Positions 35,611 through 44,856 of a stretch of DNA of 64,000 nt are shown here, piece after piece (position 1 is the stretch's first letter; the number at the start of each line of letters is the position of its first letter). Source of the DNA: Gemmatimonadota bacterium (GTDB lineage: Bacteria; Latescibacterota; UBA2968; UBA8231); assembly GCA_018660835.1 (NCBI GenBank), contig JABJJN010000014.1:246852-310851 (forward strand), in the 5' to 3' direction. A program made the position numbers and the translations under genes. The notes under the pieces were generated by a model, which made no database searches, was not told where the DNA came from, and was given only the letters and a program-made list of their open reading frames with translations.

Positions 35611-36165
35611 TCAGAAGGATCGATCGTACAGCCCGCCAATCGCCTGGACGCCAGCCTCGGAGAGATGACGACTTCCGGTTCCGGTGAAATGGATGTGCTG
35701 AATGATCGGCTCATCAGTTCCCTCTACTGCAATCCATTCAGCTCCGGACCAGGTGTACCAGGACGCGCGTATCTGGTCGAAGACATGCAGGGGCTTGTTG
35801 CAAAGCTTGGCGAACTCAGCTCCCCAGCCCGTGCCACCTTTTACCGTGTTGTCCTCGAGTATTTCACCTATGACGAAAACCTCCTGCCCATTGTTGATCT
35901 GGTGCCAGATCGTCTGCAACACCTTGCGAAAAGCAGGCCCCTCACTGTACCGCCGATTCATGAGCTTGGATACATAGGCCAGGCTGATATCGCCACTGAG
36001 AAGCTCCTCATGATTGAGGATGCGAAGACCACGGTCACGCACGTGGTTATGTCCCTCGAAGGAGAAGTTCACTTCATCGATGCCCAGACGTTCGGCATTG
36101 GCCCCGAATTCCGCCTCCGCGCCGCCGGCGCCGCCACTGTATAGAATGCATTCCTCCGCCTTCAT
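35611..36165 (-). CDS. SLOG-superfamily-like nucleotide-binding protein
   Basis: 184 residues. The N-terminal YSGGAGGAEAEFGANAERLG and C-terminal VKGGTGWGAEFAKLCNKPLHVFD resemble the Rossmann-like SLOG (SMF/DprA-LOG) fold: a glycine loop that binds a nucleotide and a GGT segment near a second ligand site. Relatives include DprA-like, LOG-like and TRPM-domain proteins and predicted sensors of nucleotide-derived messengers. AAAGGAG lies 6 bases before the ATG. Specific function is unknown; it sits between the GH18 gene and the receiver-GAF/FapA pair. Confidence 0.6.
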   Translation of the reverse strand: MKAEECILYSGGAGGAEAEFGANAERLGIDEVNFSFEGHNHVRDRGLRILNHEELLSGDISLAYVSKLMNRRYSEGPAFRKVLQTIWHQINNGQEVFVIGEILEDNTVKGGTGWGAEFAKLCNKPLHVFDQIRASWYTWSGAEWIAVEGTDEPIIQHIHFTGTGSRHLSEAGVQAIGGLYDRSF

Positions 36166-36207
36166 GGTGTCTCCTTTGTCCTGAAGTCGTCCAACTGTGT
36201 TCCGACG

Positions 36208-37734
36208 CTACCGCAACAGTGCGATCCGTCTCGTCACCGCCTCACGATGTTCGCTTGCGGTGCTGAAGTTCATGCGCATCAGATAGATACCGGATGCTAC
36301 GTTGGCACCCACCTCGTCTCTGCCGTCCCAGTGTAGCTGAAAGTCGCCACCTGCCTGATGTTGTCGACGCCAGGAGCGCAGACGTTGGCCAACCGCATCG
36401 AACAGTTCCGCCTCCAGGATCGCGGCATCGGGTAGATGATAGACGATGTTCGTCGAAGCATTAAAGGGATTAGGGAAGCCAAACTCCACTTTAATGGCCT
36501 CTTCTGCAGCGGCTTCCATCTGGACATCGTCCAGAATCGCCGTCGGCGCGGTGCGACCGATTGAGCGCTCCAACTGCTGCCAGGGCTCCAGGCGATCCCC
36601 TTCATACCCAAGGGCCCACATCCCCACGCCCCGTAGATCGTGGCGCAGGGCCAGATCGTATTTGTGTCCGAGACTCGCGGCGTCGTCGAACCAGACCTGA
36701 ATCCATCGACCCGATTCAAAATAACGATACCATGAAGTCTGCGAGGAGGCATCCCAACGGCGGCCATGGACAGGCGATGTCTGCAAGGTCACTCCGAGGT
36801 AGGGATACCCCCCGAATTCAGTCGCTGGCGCCCCCGGCTGATCATTCATCGTCGTCCAGCGGCAGCCATAGTATGGCACACCCAGAATCAGCTTCTGCGG
36901 ATGGTCACGTGTTACGTCGCCGTAGTCGCGTGGATCGGTGACGGTCGTGGTGATGTTGCGACTTCCCCCGACCAGTGGCGCCGTGGGGCCGCTGTTGCCA
37001 CTCCAACTACCCGAGAAAGCATACCCCATGACAAACAGGTAGTCGCAGCTGGCGGCGATATCGGCGAAATCCCAGCGTGCACTCCAGTCGACGGCGGGGC
37101 TGGCAAAGCTGACTTCGCTACCAGGAATCTCCTCGTGCAGGTAGTCGGTGAGTTCGCGCAGGAATCCGGGTGCCAGACGGGGCCAACCATTCACACCAGG
37201 CCCCTCGAAGTCGACATTGACACCATCAGCATTGCCCTCGCGAATCTTGTCTCTGATCGCACGGAAAAAACGCTGTCGGTTGGTCGGACTTTCGATGAGT
37301 GTCTTTACATCAGCGTCGCCGAAGAGGGTCGCCGTCAGAATCACTCGCACGCCGTGGTGATGAGCCCTGTTTACCAGTGCCGTCCACGGCCAGCCGTGAT
37401 CGTCGCCGAGACTGCCATCGCCATTGACTTCAACAGAGAAGGCGGCGATGTGGGTCAGCAGACCATAGTCGATGTCGTCGTAGTAGGATTCACTGATCCA
37501 GTAGGGCAGATAGCCGAAGACGACTCTTTGCGGCTGAGCAACCCTGGCGGCGCCTTGATACAAGGCAGCAGGTGTCCCCCCCTCGCCAATCAGAGCAGAT
37601 GAGGTGGCCGTGTCACGATGACGGATGAGATCCGCTTCGTGTATGCTGACAGACTGCGCACCCAGGCTCCCTGCCAACAGCAAGGTCAAGCCAACGAGGC
37701 AGCCAAAAGGGCGATTAAGTCGAGAAATATGCAT
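36208..37734 (-). CDS. Secreted GH18-family protein with C-terminal sorting-type domain
   Basis: 508 residues. Signal peptide (about 1-26, LVGLTLLLAGSLGAQ). GH18 TIM barrel (about 68-395): VFGYLPYW, catalytic DxxDxDxE-type DGVNVDFE, and VMGYAFSG with MGY. Putative substrates are chitin, peptidoglycan or other N-acetylglucosamine glycans. The C-terminal 85 residues (FPNPFNASTNIVY..., ending RRIALLR) match the YPNPFN/FlgD-Ig-like domain used as a type IX-like secretion signal or surface anchor in FCB bacteria, and the same module ends the protein at 42523-44706. Confidence 0.88.
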   Translation of the reverse strand: MHISRLNRPFGCLVGLTLLLAGSLGAQSVSIHEADLIRHRDTATSSALIGEGGTPAALYQGAARVAQPQRVVFGYLPYWISESYYDDIDYGLLTHIAAFSVEVNGDGSLGDDHGWPWTALVNRAHHHGVRVILTATLFGDADVKTLIESPTNRQRFFRAIRDKIREGNADGVNVDFEGPGVNGWPRLAPGFLRELTDYLHEEIPGSEVSFASPAVDWSARWDFADIAASCDYLFVMGYAFSGSWSGNSGPTAPLVGGSRNITTTVTDPRDYGDVTRDHPQKLILGVPYYGCRWTTMNDQPGAPATEFGGYPYLGVTLQTSPVHGRRWDASSQTSWYRYFESGRWIQVWFDDAASLGHKYDLALRHDLRGVGMWALGYEGDRLEPWQQLERSIGRTAPTAILDDVQMEAAAEEAIKVEFGFPNPFNASTNIVYHLPDAAILEAELFDAVGQRLRSWRRQHQAGGDFQLHWDGRDEVGANVASGIYLMRMNFSTASEHREAVTRRIALLR

Positions 37735-37875
37735 GCTGACCCAATGTACGGCGGATCGCTGAATTTCGGGAAGGTCGACGGATGCCCCTCGCGCCCTTCC
37801 CCATGGAAAACTATCGTTCTCTAGGTATTATGTATGTATCGCCCTTTCTCTCGACTTCAGCCCAGCTTGGCCATC

Positions 37876-38606
37876 ATGAGCTACCCCACAGGCCGTCTCA
37901 CCTCCGCCTTCCGGCTTATTCTGCCCTTGCTGGTGATCGTGTCTGTACAGATCGCTCAGGCTGCGTTCAACCCACCCGTCATCGTAAGAGTGGTCCCATC
38001 TGGCGGGGAGCGAATCTACTTCATCGATCGAGGCATGGATGCGAACATCAAGATCGGCGACGTGCTCGATGTCTTCAGGCAGATACAAAGGCGCACCAGT
38101 TCAGGGGAAGTAAAGTCGCAGAGAATTCAGATGGGGACGATGGAGATCACCGCGTCCGAGGCGGGCGTGTCACTTGGCCGCTTCATTCAGGACCCCGCCA
38201 TCAAGGGCAATCTCCTGATTCGCATGAAGCTCCCCGTGAAAGGCGATCTCGTGCTCCCAGAGCTGAAAATTGATTCGAGCGTCCTCTTCGATGCAGGCGC
38301 AGCGACCCTTCAGCTACAGGTGTCAGCGAGGAATTGGACAAGATCGTCGAGTTCGTCCGCGCCTTCAGTCCGTCAAAACTGACGATCGAAGGACACACCG
38401 ACTCTGATGGCGACGAAGGAGCCAATCAGGCACTGTCCGTGCAAAGAGCAGAAATGGTCGCCAGCTTCCTGGTCAGTAACTATGAAGAGATCACGCAGGA
38501 CATGGTCAATTCCAAGGGATACGGCGAGACACGGCCCATCGTCCCCAACAACACGACTGAGAATCGAGCCCTCAACCGACGGATTGAGATCGTTGTCCTG
38601 GAGTAG
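37876..38606 (+). pseudogene. OmpA-like protein, frameshifted
   Basis: A signal peptide and N-terminal domain run in one frame to about 38380 (LPLLVIVSVQIAQA; then RVVPSGGERIYFIDRGM). The OmpA-C-like peptidoglycan-binding domain continues in another frame (EFVRAFSPSKLTIEGHTDSDGD...GYGETRP...NRRIEIVV). Comparison with the intact paralogue next door places the break between about 38308 and 38333, one base missing or two extra. Either a real pseudogene or a sequencing error. ATG 37834 is an alternative start. Confidence 0.8.
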
Positions 38607-38634
38607 TTGGTTCGCAGATTTCTCTGCAATCACC

Positions 38635-39357
38635 ATGATGCACCGTCGCACTTTCATACTGTGGGCGATACTGCTGCTGCTTGGAATGCAGCCTGGATAC
38701 GCGGTATTTGATCCGCCACGAATCGCGTTCGTGATCAATCCGGATGGCGCCGGACGTCCCACGGACGCTGTGCGCACGTACTACATCAACAAGGGCCTGG
38801 AGAGCAGCATCAACAAAGGTGATCTGCTCAATGTCTATCGCGAGAAGCGGGCGACGCAGATAGCACCGGCAGTACGACTCTTCATTGGCGTCATGAAAGT
38901 CACAAGATCTCAGCAGGGATCTGCCCTAGGGCATTTCATCCCCAATGAAGCGGCTGTCGCCAGCCCCCTGATCCGCCACAAGACAGCGATGAAGAGCGAC
39001 ATCGTGGTACCGATCCTCGTCATCGACTCAGGGGTGCTCTTCGATCCGGGGCAGATGTCGTTGAAGAACAATGCTGCACAAGAGTTTCAGAAGGTCGCCG
39101 ACTTCGTCAACAATTACGCCCCAAACCGCCTGATTATTGAAGGTCATACCGATTCCGATGGGGACACGGACGCCAATCAGGAACTGTCTGAGGCGCGAGC
39201 CGAGGCGGTACGGCAGTATCTGATCGAAGAATTCGACTTCATCACACCGGCGATGGTCGAGTCGCGGGGTTATGGAGAAGTGCGCCCTGCAGTGCCGAAT
39301 GACTCTCCCGCAAACAAGACACTGAATCGCCGCATCGAAGTCATCGTCTGGGAGTAG
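38635..39357 (+). CDS. OmpA-family protein
   Basis: 240 residues. A signal peptide (WAILLLLGMQPGYA), an N-terminal domain shared with the preceding copy (FDPPRIAFVINPDG, YYINKGLESSINKGDLLNV), and an OmpA-C domain (about 130-240): DSGVLFDPGQMSL, IIEGHTDSDGDTDANQELSEARA and NRRIEVIV, which binds diaminopimelate in peptidoglycan. The NxxLSxxRA and final NRR motifs are intact. It is a tandem duplicate of the frameshifted gene. The start could be ATG 38635 or 38638. Confidence 0.9.
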   Translation: MMHRRTFILWAILLLLGMQPGYAVFDPPRIAFVINPDGAGRPTDAVRTYYINKGLESSINKGDLLNVYREKRATQIAPAVRLFIGVMKVTRSQQGSALGHFIPNEAAVASPLIRHKTAMKSDIVVPILVIDSGVLFDPGQMSLKNNAAQEFQKVADFVNNYAPNRLIIEGHTDSDGDTDANQELSEARAEAVRQYLIEEFDFITPAMVESRGYGEVRPAVPNDSPANKTLNRRIEVIVWE

Positions 39358-39381
39358 AGGTCATCTACTGAGAGTAGTCGT

Positions 39382-40242
39382 TTAGGCTGCGCTGCGAGAC
39401 AGTTCGTCGGCAGTGATGAAGTCCCCCGCCACCTGAGCAGCGGTGAGGGCCGCCGCCTGCCGCAGAGCCTCGTCAATGCCTGCATCCTCGTAGACGAAGT
39501 ATGTGAGATAGGCAGCGAAGAAGACGTCGCCCGCGCCCGTGGGATCCCTCACGTCAGCGACAGGGACGACGTCAAAGTCGTGGCGGCCACTTGCATGATC
39601 CAGCAGCCAGCCGCCATTGCCGCCATCCGTCGTCAACCATTGGTCGATCTTGAATTGCTCCATGATCGCTGCCGTGGTCTGGCCAAAGAAGGCCTCCGCC
39701 GCTTCGGTTTCATCGCGGGAAGCTTTGACGATATCGGCGCAATCGAGAGCCAGCGGCAAGTCTTCACAGATGCCTTTGTGGACCTTGCCGTCCTGAATCC
39801 GGCGCGTATACCCCTGTATGTCCACACTGACGCGACGCACATCCTTCAGCGTCGCCAACGCCTTGGGATCAATGTCGAGAGGATGCAAAGCGCCGAGATA
39901 GAGGTGGTCGGTGCTGTCGGCGATGCGTGATACTTGCTCTGCAGAGATGGGGGTGGCCGATGCGAGTAATTCCTGATCTCGGTGGTCGCCACTGATGTGA
40001 TTGACGAATTCCGTCGTCACCGGAGTATCGCCGATATCTGTGCTGATTCCTGCCTTGGTGAGCAGCTCAACGAGCGTCTTGTCGCAGTTGGCAACATTGG
40101 TCGCTATCGCCGTGTTGATTCTCAGCCAGGACAGGGTCAGGCCAGAATAGACGACAACGCCCCCCCACTTGAGCTGGCTCTCCGATCCATGCAGGATGCG
40201 GTCTCGCGTGGCCGAGCCGACGATGGCGATTTGGTGCTTCAT
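39382..40242 (-). CDS. PfkB-family carbohydrate kinase
   Basis: 286 residues from ATG 40242. Ribokinase-like fold: N-terminal GSATRDRIL and GGVVVYSGL (diglycine substrate motif), TDGGNGGW, and the C-terminal signature DPTGAGDVFFAAYL with catalytic Asp. It phosphorylates a sugar or nucleoside; the substrate is not decidable. It is convergent with the OmpA gene. Confidence 0.9.
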   Translation of the reverse strand: MKHQIAIVGSATRDRILHGSESQLKWGGVVVYSGLTLSWLRINTAIATNVANCDKTLVELLTKAGISTDIGDTPVTTEFVNHISGDHRDQELLASATPISAEQVSRIADSTDHLYLGALHPLDIDPKALATLKDVRRVSVDIQGYTRRIQDGKVHKGICEDLPLALDCADIVKASRDETEAAEAFFGQTTAAIMEQFKIDQWLTTDGGNGGWLLDHASGRHDFDVVPVADVRDPTGAGDVFFAAYLTYFVYEDAGIDEALRQAAALTAAQVAGDFITADELSRSAA

Positions 40243-40347
40243 GGGGATAAGTGTAGGACGTGGAAGCAAAAGAGAAAGGCGCAGATCCCAGCAATGTTCG
40301 CCGCGCCGAAGTCGAACTCGACTTCATGACCTGAACACGGTCTCGAA

Positions 40348-41910
40348 TCAGGGCGCGAAGACCTGCACCCGTGTCCCTCCGGCGGCCCCGTCACGGTCCA
40401 GGATGTACACGCGATCGTCGGAGTCCAGGACGATACCGACAGGGAAGTCGAGTCGTCCTGGCGTGTCACCCGACCGGCCCCAGCTCTCCCTCAGCTCCGG
40501 CCCGTCCATGACCTCCACGTGAGGGGTGTTTTCCAAAATCGCTTTCACAAAGTTATTTTCGACCCGCGGTGCTTGCAGTGACGAGGTGTAGAGAGCGTAG
40601 AGTGGTCCTTCCGAAGAGAGGGCCAGGTCCCGGGCGAGTTGGTTCACCTCGTATTCTTCAATGGGCATAGCTGGGGTGCTTCTACTACTCACTATCAAGG
40701 TTGTCCGATGGCGCCGGGAGGGCACGCCGCCTTCGATGGGAGAGAAGACTCCGGCGCCTCCGTCCGACGCACCGAAGACCGCCGCCGCCTCACCGTCTTT
40801 CACGTCCAATCCCCAATCGGGCGCGCGCTCGAGCACGGTGGAGTCGATCAGGCTACCGGAAAGCGCCGACAGCTGGAGCATTTGGCCTCGGTGAATCGAG
40901 AGCACTTGCGCCACCCACAGCGACCCGTCGTCCACGGCGAGGCTCGTCAGTTCGGGGCGCACGCCCTCCGGCGGCCACTGGTAGCGGACGCCTCCGGCGT
41001 CATCCAGGGCCACCACGAAGGCGACCCGGGGTTCCTGCGCAAACAGTGTGCCGACGTTTCGGTCATAGAGGATGTACACACCGGAGTCGTCGGCGGCGAG
41101 ATCTCTGATGCGAAAACCGTCTGGAACATCCAGAACGATCTCGTTCAGCAGGACGCCGTCAACACTGTATTGATAGAGGACGGGAGAGCCAGAGGAGACC
41201 AGATACAGCACATCCTCCCCATCGATGGCGATTTGGTTGCACGCGCTGGCCGTGGACCAACTTCCGAAGAACTCGTGCACGGCAGCGGCGACGGGATCGC
41301 TCAGGGTCTGGACGGCCGAAAGGGCGAGGACCTGATACTCGTAGGGAGTGCTCGGGCGTACTCCGGCGTCGACGAACAGGGTGTCGAGAGGATCGTCGCT
41401 GCGGTAGACGATCAGTGTCTCGCCGGTGGTCGTATCAGTCCGTCGTAACTCGTAACCGCTGACGCCGCCGCGGATCGCGTTCCACGTGACCTGAATGGTC
41501 CCAGCCTCATCGTCGAACTGCAGCCGCAACTGCGGGTGGCCCGCCAGCAGCGTAATCGACTCCGTGTTGCTCGGCACGTGCACGCCTTCGGCCGTGGTCA
41601 CGCTCACGTTGTAGTGGTGTATGCCAGGTGTCACCGACCGATGGAGGAACAGAGTGTCCGACTCGGCCGTAAGGGTGGCGAGCGTGTCCCATGCATCGGC
41701 CGTGCCCTCCCTCCGGAGCACTGTGTAGGCAGCAAACGAAGACGATCCCTCGTAGGTCGACCAAGTGATAAAGACAGTGGCCTCGTCCTTGTTGGGTCGA
41801 GGCTCTCGGAGGGTTACGGCGGGAAAACGGATCGGATCAAGCGGATTCTCCCGCCTGGCATCATGGCTACATGCCGCCAGCATCACAATAATCAGACACA
41901 GTTGTCTCAT
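40348..41910 (-). CDS. Lipoprotein with fibronectin-III-like and propeller-like regions
   Basis: 520 residues from ATG 41910. A lipoprotein signal with LAAC (Cys about 14). Two FnIII-like modules (about 25-115: FITWSTYEGSSSFAAYTVLRRE; 118-210: QVTWNAIRGGVSGYELRRTD). The C-terminal 300 residues have NHL/propeller-type repeats (for example FPVGIVLDSDDRVYILDRD). An outer-surface binding or structural protein; no enzyme motif. The upstream 40 codons of the longer frame have no export signal and are discarded. Confidence 0.72.
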   Translation of the reverse strand: MRQLCLIIVMLAACSHDARRENPLDPIRFPAVTLREPRPNKDEATVFITWSTYEGSSSFAAYTVLRREGTADAWDTLATLTAESDTLFLHRSVTPGIHHYNVSVTTAEGVHVPSNTESITLLAGHPQLRLQFDDEAGTIQVTWNAIRGGVSGYELRRTDTTTGETLIVYRSDDPLDTLFVDAGVRPSTPYEYQVLALSAVQTLSDPVAAAVHEFFGSWSTASACNQIAIDGEDVLYLVSSGSPVLYQYSVDGVLLNEIVLDVPDGFRIRDLAADDSGVYILYDRNVGTLFAQEPRVAFVVALDDAGGVRYQWPPEGVRPELTSLAVDDGSLWVAQVLSIHRGQMLQLSALSGSLIDSTVLERAPDWGLDVKDGEAAAVFGASDGGAGVFSPIEGGVPSRRHRTTLIVSSRSTPAMPIEEYEVNQLARDLALSSEGPLYALYTSSLQAPRVENNFVKAILENTPHVEVMDGPELRESWGRSGDTPGRLDFPVGIVLDSDDRVYILDRDGAAGGTRVQVFAP

Positions 41911-42373
41911 GAGAGTACAATACGCAAATCGCAGGCCACGAACACGCGTAACCCAACCGACTGATCTGGAAGGGGTTACGACCTGTCCGAAATCCTGGAC
42001 GAGGGCGCACAGAGTGTCCGGTGCCGAGGATCGGGCGCGTGTCTTGGCCATCGGCAGGGCGAGGGAGGGTCACACTCACCTAACAGATCCCGTCCAGACC
42101 ATTCCAGGAAATATCTGTCACCCCCATCGTTAGAGTACTCGGGTTCACTCCTGTGACAGCCCGACCCCAGGTTTTGCATGCACCACATATTCAGACATAT
42201 TACTCCGAATAGCACGCAAGCACGCGGTGTGACATGCCCCCAGCAAGGGGTGGTGAAGGGCTGGCGTGGGTCCTGGGGCGGCCGTGAGTCCAGGATACGG
42301 GACATGGGCATCAAGCAGCTAACTCCATATGCCCCAGTGCTTTCAGTCACACCGCAACCGATTGGTGCGAGAA

Positions 42374-42402
42374 TTGCGTCGCTTGAATCCTGTACTTGAT
42401 AT
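42374..42402 (+). promoter_or_regulatory. Possible sigma70-type promoter
   Basis: TTGCGT at 42374-42379, 17-base spacer, TGATAT at 42397-42402. It would give a leader of about 114 bases before the ATG at 42523. The match is moderate. Confidence 0.4.
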
Positions 42403-42417
42403 GTCGCGAAAAGCAGA

Positions 42418-42470
42418 CGAGGTACACGACCTCGCCTTTAAGTAGATGACCAAGCGACGTCCATCTACTT
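42418..42470 (+). promoter_or_regulatory. Leader hairpins upstream of the FG-GAP/UnbV gene
   Basis: CGAGGT (42418-42423) pairs with ACCTCG (42429-42434); AAGTAGATG (42440-42448) pairs with CATCTACTT (42462-42470). CCAAG at 42450-42454 can alternatively pair with CTTGG at 42468-42472, so two folds compete. No terminator tract follows. Confidence 0.45.
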
Positions 42471-42522
42471 GGCCGACGTAGGCAGGCATACCCAGTAGTT
42501 TGCACAGAAGCGGAGGACTTCA

Positions 42523-44706
42523 ATGACAGTTCACAAGACGCGCTCCCCGTGGCCATGCTGTCTCTGCGTGTGGCTGAACCTTCTGTTGGCCGGTGCAGTA
42601 GGGGCGCAGCCAATGTTCCAGGAGACTTTGGACGTGGCATTTCCGCGTCTGCCGTTCCCTGCGGAAGGCATCTCCTTCGGCGACTACGACAACGACGGCT
42701 GGGTCGACATGTTTCTCACTCCTGATTGGGTCTCCACACTTCGGGACACAGCCGAGATCGCCCTCTACCACAACGAGGGCCACGGAGTCTTCGTAGACCG
42801 TACCGCAATCATTTCCGCAGATCGCCCATCTGTCCCTACTGGTTTCTGCGCACCCTTTGGGGACTTCGACAACGACGGTGATCTCGATCTCTTCGTGCCT
42901 GTTGGCTATCACACTGTCTCCGCCTGGAAAGGCCCAGATCTACTTCTACTCAACAATCGAGGGCGGTTCGAGAATGTCGCCTCCCAGGCCGTGTTCACCG
43001 ACTCGCTGAACTCCGGATCTGCTCTGTGGGCAGACTTCGACAGAGACGGCTACCTGGATCTTTTCGTTGGGCGATCGACCTTCGACCGGGATTCGGCGCA
43101 GACGAGCTTCTTTCACAACAGCTTCTTTCACAACAATGGCGGCGGAGAGTTTACGGATATTGCAGACCGCATCGGCCTTTCTGGTCAGCTCTCTGCGCTG
43201 GGTGGGACTGGAGGTCGATTTGTGGACTTGGATGGAGACGGTCATCTCGATTTCTATGCTACAGCCTGGGAATGGCCGAACCGAGTTCTGCTCAATAACG
43301 GCGCAGACAGCCTTGTTCACTATGTGTCCAGTGGCGCCAGCATCGAGGGGCAAGAGTTTGGTGCAGCCATTGGCGATATCGATAAGGATGGCGACATGGA
43401 CATAATCGCCCTTGCCGGTGTCCTTGGGGCAGAGGAAAGGTCCGCGTTGTTGCTGAATCTGGGTGAGGGAGAATTTGTCGACATCACCAATTCTGCCGGT
43501 ATTTCGGACACACTTCTTGCTGCGAATACTCTCGGTGCCGTCTTCGCTGATGTCGACAACGACGGAAATCTTGACCTCATCACGGCGACACCATTTACAC
43601 TGCAGCTCGGTACGGGTGACGGGAGTTTTACCGACGCCACGCCCTCTGCGGGTATCGCAGACGTAGGAAACAGTGTTGCCGTCGCAGATTGGAACCGAGA
43701 CGGGCACCTGGACGTTGTCTTCGGGTTCAACACGTTATTGGAGGACGAGCCTGGGCAGCCAGGGCGTCTGTTCCTGAACCAAGGCAACACCAACCACTGG
43801 CTGAGTGTCGAAGTTGTGGGGACTCAGTCGAACCGAAATGGTGTGGGTGCCCGAGTCGCGGTGCGTGCCGGAGACCGCCAGGTACGCGAGATCTATGGTG
43901 GAACGGGGCATTCACAGCATGAGATTTATGCCCACTTCGGGCTGGGAGCGAGAGCCACCGTAGACACACTGGAGATTCGCTGGCCCTCTGGGCAAGTGGA
44001 CGTGCTGACCGGCATTCCCGTCGATCAGAGGATTCGAGTCATCGAGGGCCAGGGTCGCTGGGCGGCCGCATTGCCGTCAGCGTGGGAGACCCCACCGCCA
44101 GCTACCGTTGAGTTCGGCGCGGAAACTCTGCTCTCAGCCATCGTGCGTCCTGCACTGTTTGAACCCACCGCCGAGATCACTTCTGTCACCGCCGATCTCA
44201 GTAATCTGGGTGGCCCACAGGCCGTGCCACTGGAAGATCTGGGCGATGGCCGCTATCAGTTGGTGAGCCAGCTTGTCGTGGATGGCGAGAGCGACGTACG
44301 AAGTGTCGACATTGTTGTCCTGCAGGCGACCTCTTTGGGAGAACACTGGATCAACCTGAGTCGGAATGTGGAAGTCGTGGGTGCGCCGATCACTGCAGTG
44401 CTGGAGTCGATGGACGCTACAGTTCCAGAGTCCTTCACCCTCTCTCAGAACTACCCCAATCCCTTCAATCCTGAAACGACGATCCGCTTCGATCTGCCCC
44501 TGTCGGCGGATGTCGACCTCAGCCTCTACAACCTCGCAGGTCAGCGCGTGGCTACGCTTGCCAGTGGCCTGCGTGAGGCGGGCAGCTATGACTTGCGCTG
44601 GGATGGCAGGGATGACGCCGGGAGAGCGTTGGCGTCAGGGATGTATTTCTACCGGCTCATCGCTGGCGACCAGGTCGGGACACGGAAGCTGATGCTGTTG
44701 CGATAG
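42523..44706 (+). CDS. Secreted FG-GAP/VCBS repeat protein with UnbV domain and sorting-type C-terminus
   Basis: 727 residues; GGAGG 6 bases before ATG. A signal peptide (about 12-29, LNLLLAGAVGAQ) precedes a beta-propeller of FG-GAP/VCBS repeats with Ca-binding loops (DYDNDGWVDMF, DFDNDGDLDLF, DLDGDGHLDFY, DVDNDGNLDLI). An ASPIC/UnbV domain follows (about 415-500: HWLSVEVVGTQSNRNGVGARV, HFGLG, LEIRWPSG). The C-terminal 90 residues (QNYPNPFNPETTIRFDLP..., ending KLMLLR) form a FlgD-Ig/type IX-like sorting domain. A surface-displayed or released adhesion or binding protein. Confidence 0.9.
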   Translation: MTVHKTRSPWPCCLCVWLNLLLAGAVGAQPMFQETLDVAFPRLPFPAEGISFGDYDNDGWVDMFLTPDWVSTLRDTAEIALYHNEGHGVFVDRTAIISADRPSVPTGFCAPFGDFDNDGDLDLFVPVGYHTVSAWKGPDLLLLNNRGRFENVASQAVFTDSLNSGSALWADFDRDGYLDLFVGRSTFDRDSAQTSFFHNSFFHNNGGGEFTDIADRIGLSGQLSALGGTGGRFVDLDGDGHLDFYATAWEWPNRVLLNNGADSLVHYVSSGASIEGQEFGAAIGDIDKDGDMDIIALAGVLGAEERSALLLNLGEGEFVDITNSAGISDTLLAANTLGAVFADVDNDGNLDLITATPFTLQLGTGDGSFTDATPSAGIADVGNSVAVADWNRDGHLDVVFGFNTLLEDEPGQPGRLFLNQGNTNHWLSVEVVGTQSNRNGVGARVAVRAGDRQVREIYGGTGHSQHEIYAHFGLGARATVDTLEIRWPSGQVDVLTGIPVDQRIRVIEGQGRWAAALPSAWETPPPATVEFGAETLLSAIVRPALFEPTAEITSVTADLSNLGGPQAVPLEDLGDGRYQLVSQLVVDGESDVRSVDIVVLQATSLGEHWINLSRNVEVVGAPITAVLESMDATVPESFTLSQNYPNPFNPETTIRFDLPLSADVDLSLYNLAGQRVATLASGLREAGSYDLRWDGRDDAGRALASGMYFYRLIAGDQVGTRKLMLLR

Positions 44707-44808
44707 ATTGACATCGTTCAACCTTGCTCGGTATCGTGCGAGCAGCCTCATAAGTTTGACGAAACAGCCGCGTTGTAGTGTGGCCGGAAATGCTCGCTGG
44801 AAGAACGA

Positions 44809-44850
44809 AAGAAGCGCAACCCTTTAAAAAAACAAAGGATTGCGCTTCTT
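44809..44850 (-). terminator. Hairpin terminator of the tmRNA gene
   Basis: AAGAAGCGCAA (44809-44819) pairs with TTGCGCTTCTT (44840-44850), and CCTTT (44821-44825) with AAAGG (44834-44838). It starts 6 bases beyond the tmRNA 3' CCA. Confidence 0.85.
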
Positions 44851-44856
44851 CTATAA

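Larger units (their letters stand above)
41911..42522. other. 612-base non-coding stretch
   Basis: No credible gene: frames on both strands lack protein-like composition and recognisable domains. The distal part holds the probable promoter and leader hairpins of the gene at 42523; the rest shows nothing I can identify. Confidence 0.6.

Noticed and set aside
36766..37602. 278-codon plus-strand ORF
   Set aside because: Antisense to the GH18 gene, which has the DGVNVDFE active-site motif.
38300..38340. Programmed -1 frameshift in the OmpA-like gene
   Set aside because: No slippery heptamer or downstream pseudoknot; decay or sequencing error is simpler.
40639..41448. 269-codon plus-strand ORF
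   Set aside because: Antisense to the FnIII/propeller lipoprotein gene, low-complexity protein.
42946..43707. 253-codon minus-strand ORF
   Set aside because: Antisense to FG-GAP repeats; its repeats mirror the DxDxDG codons.
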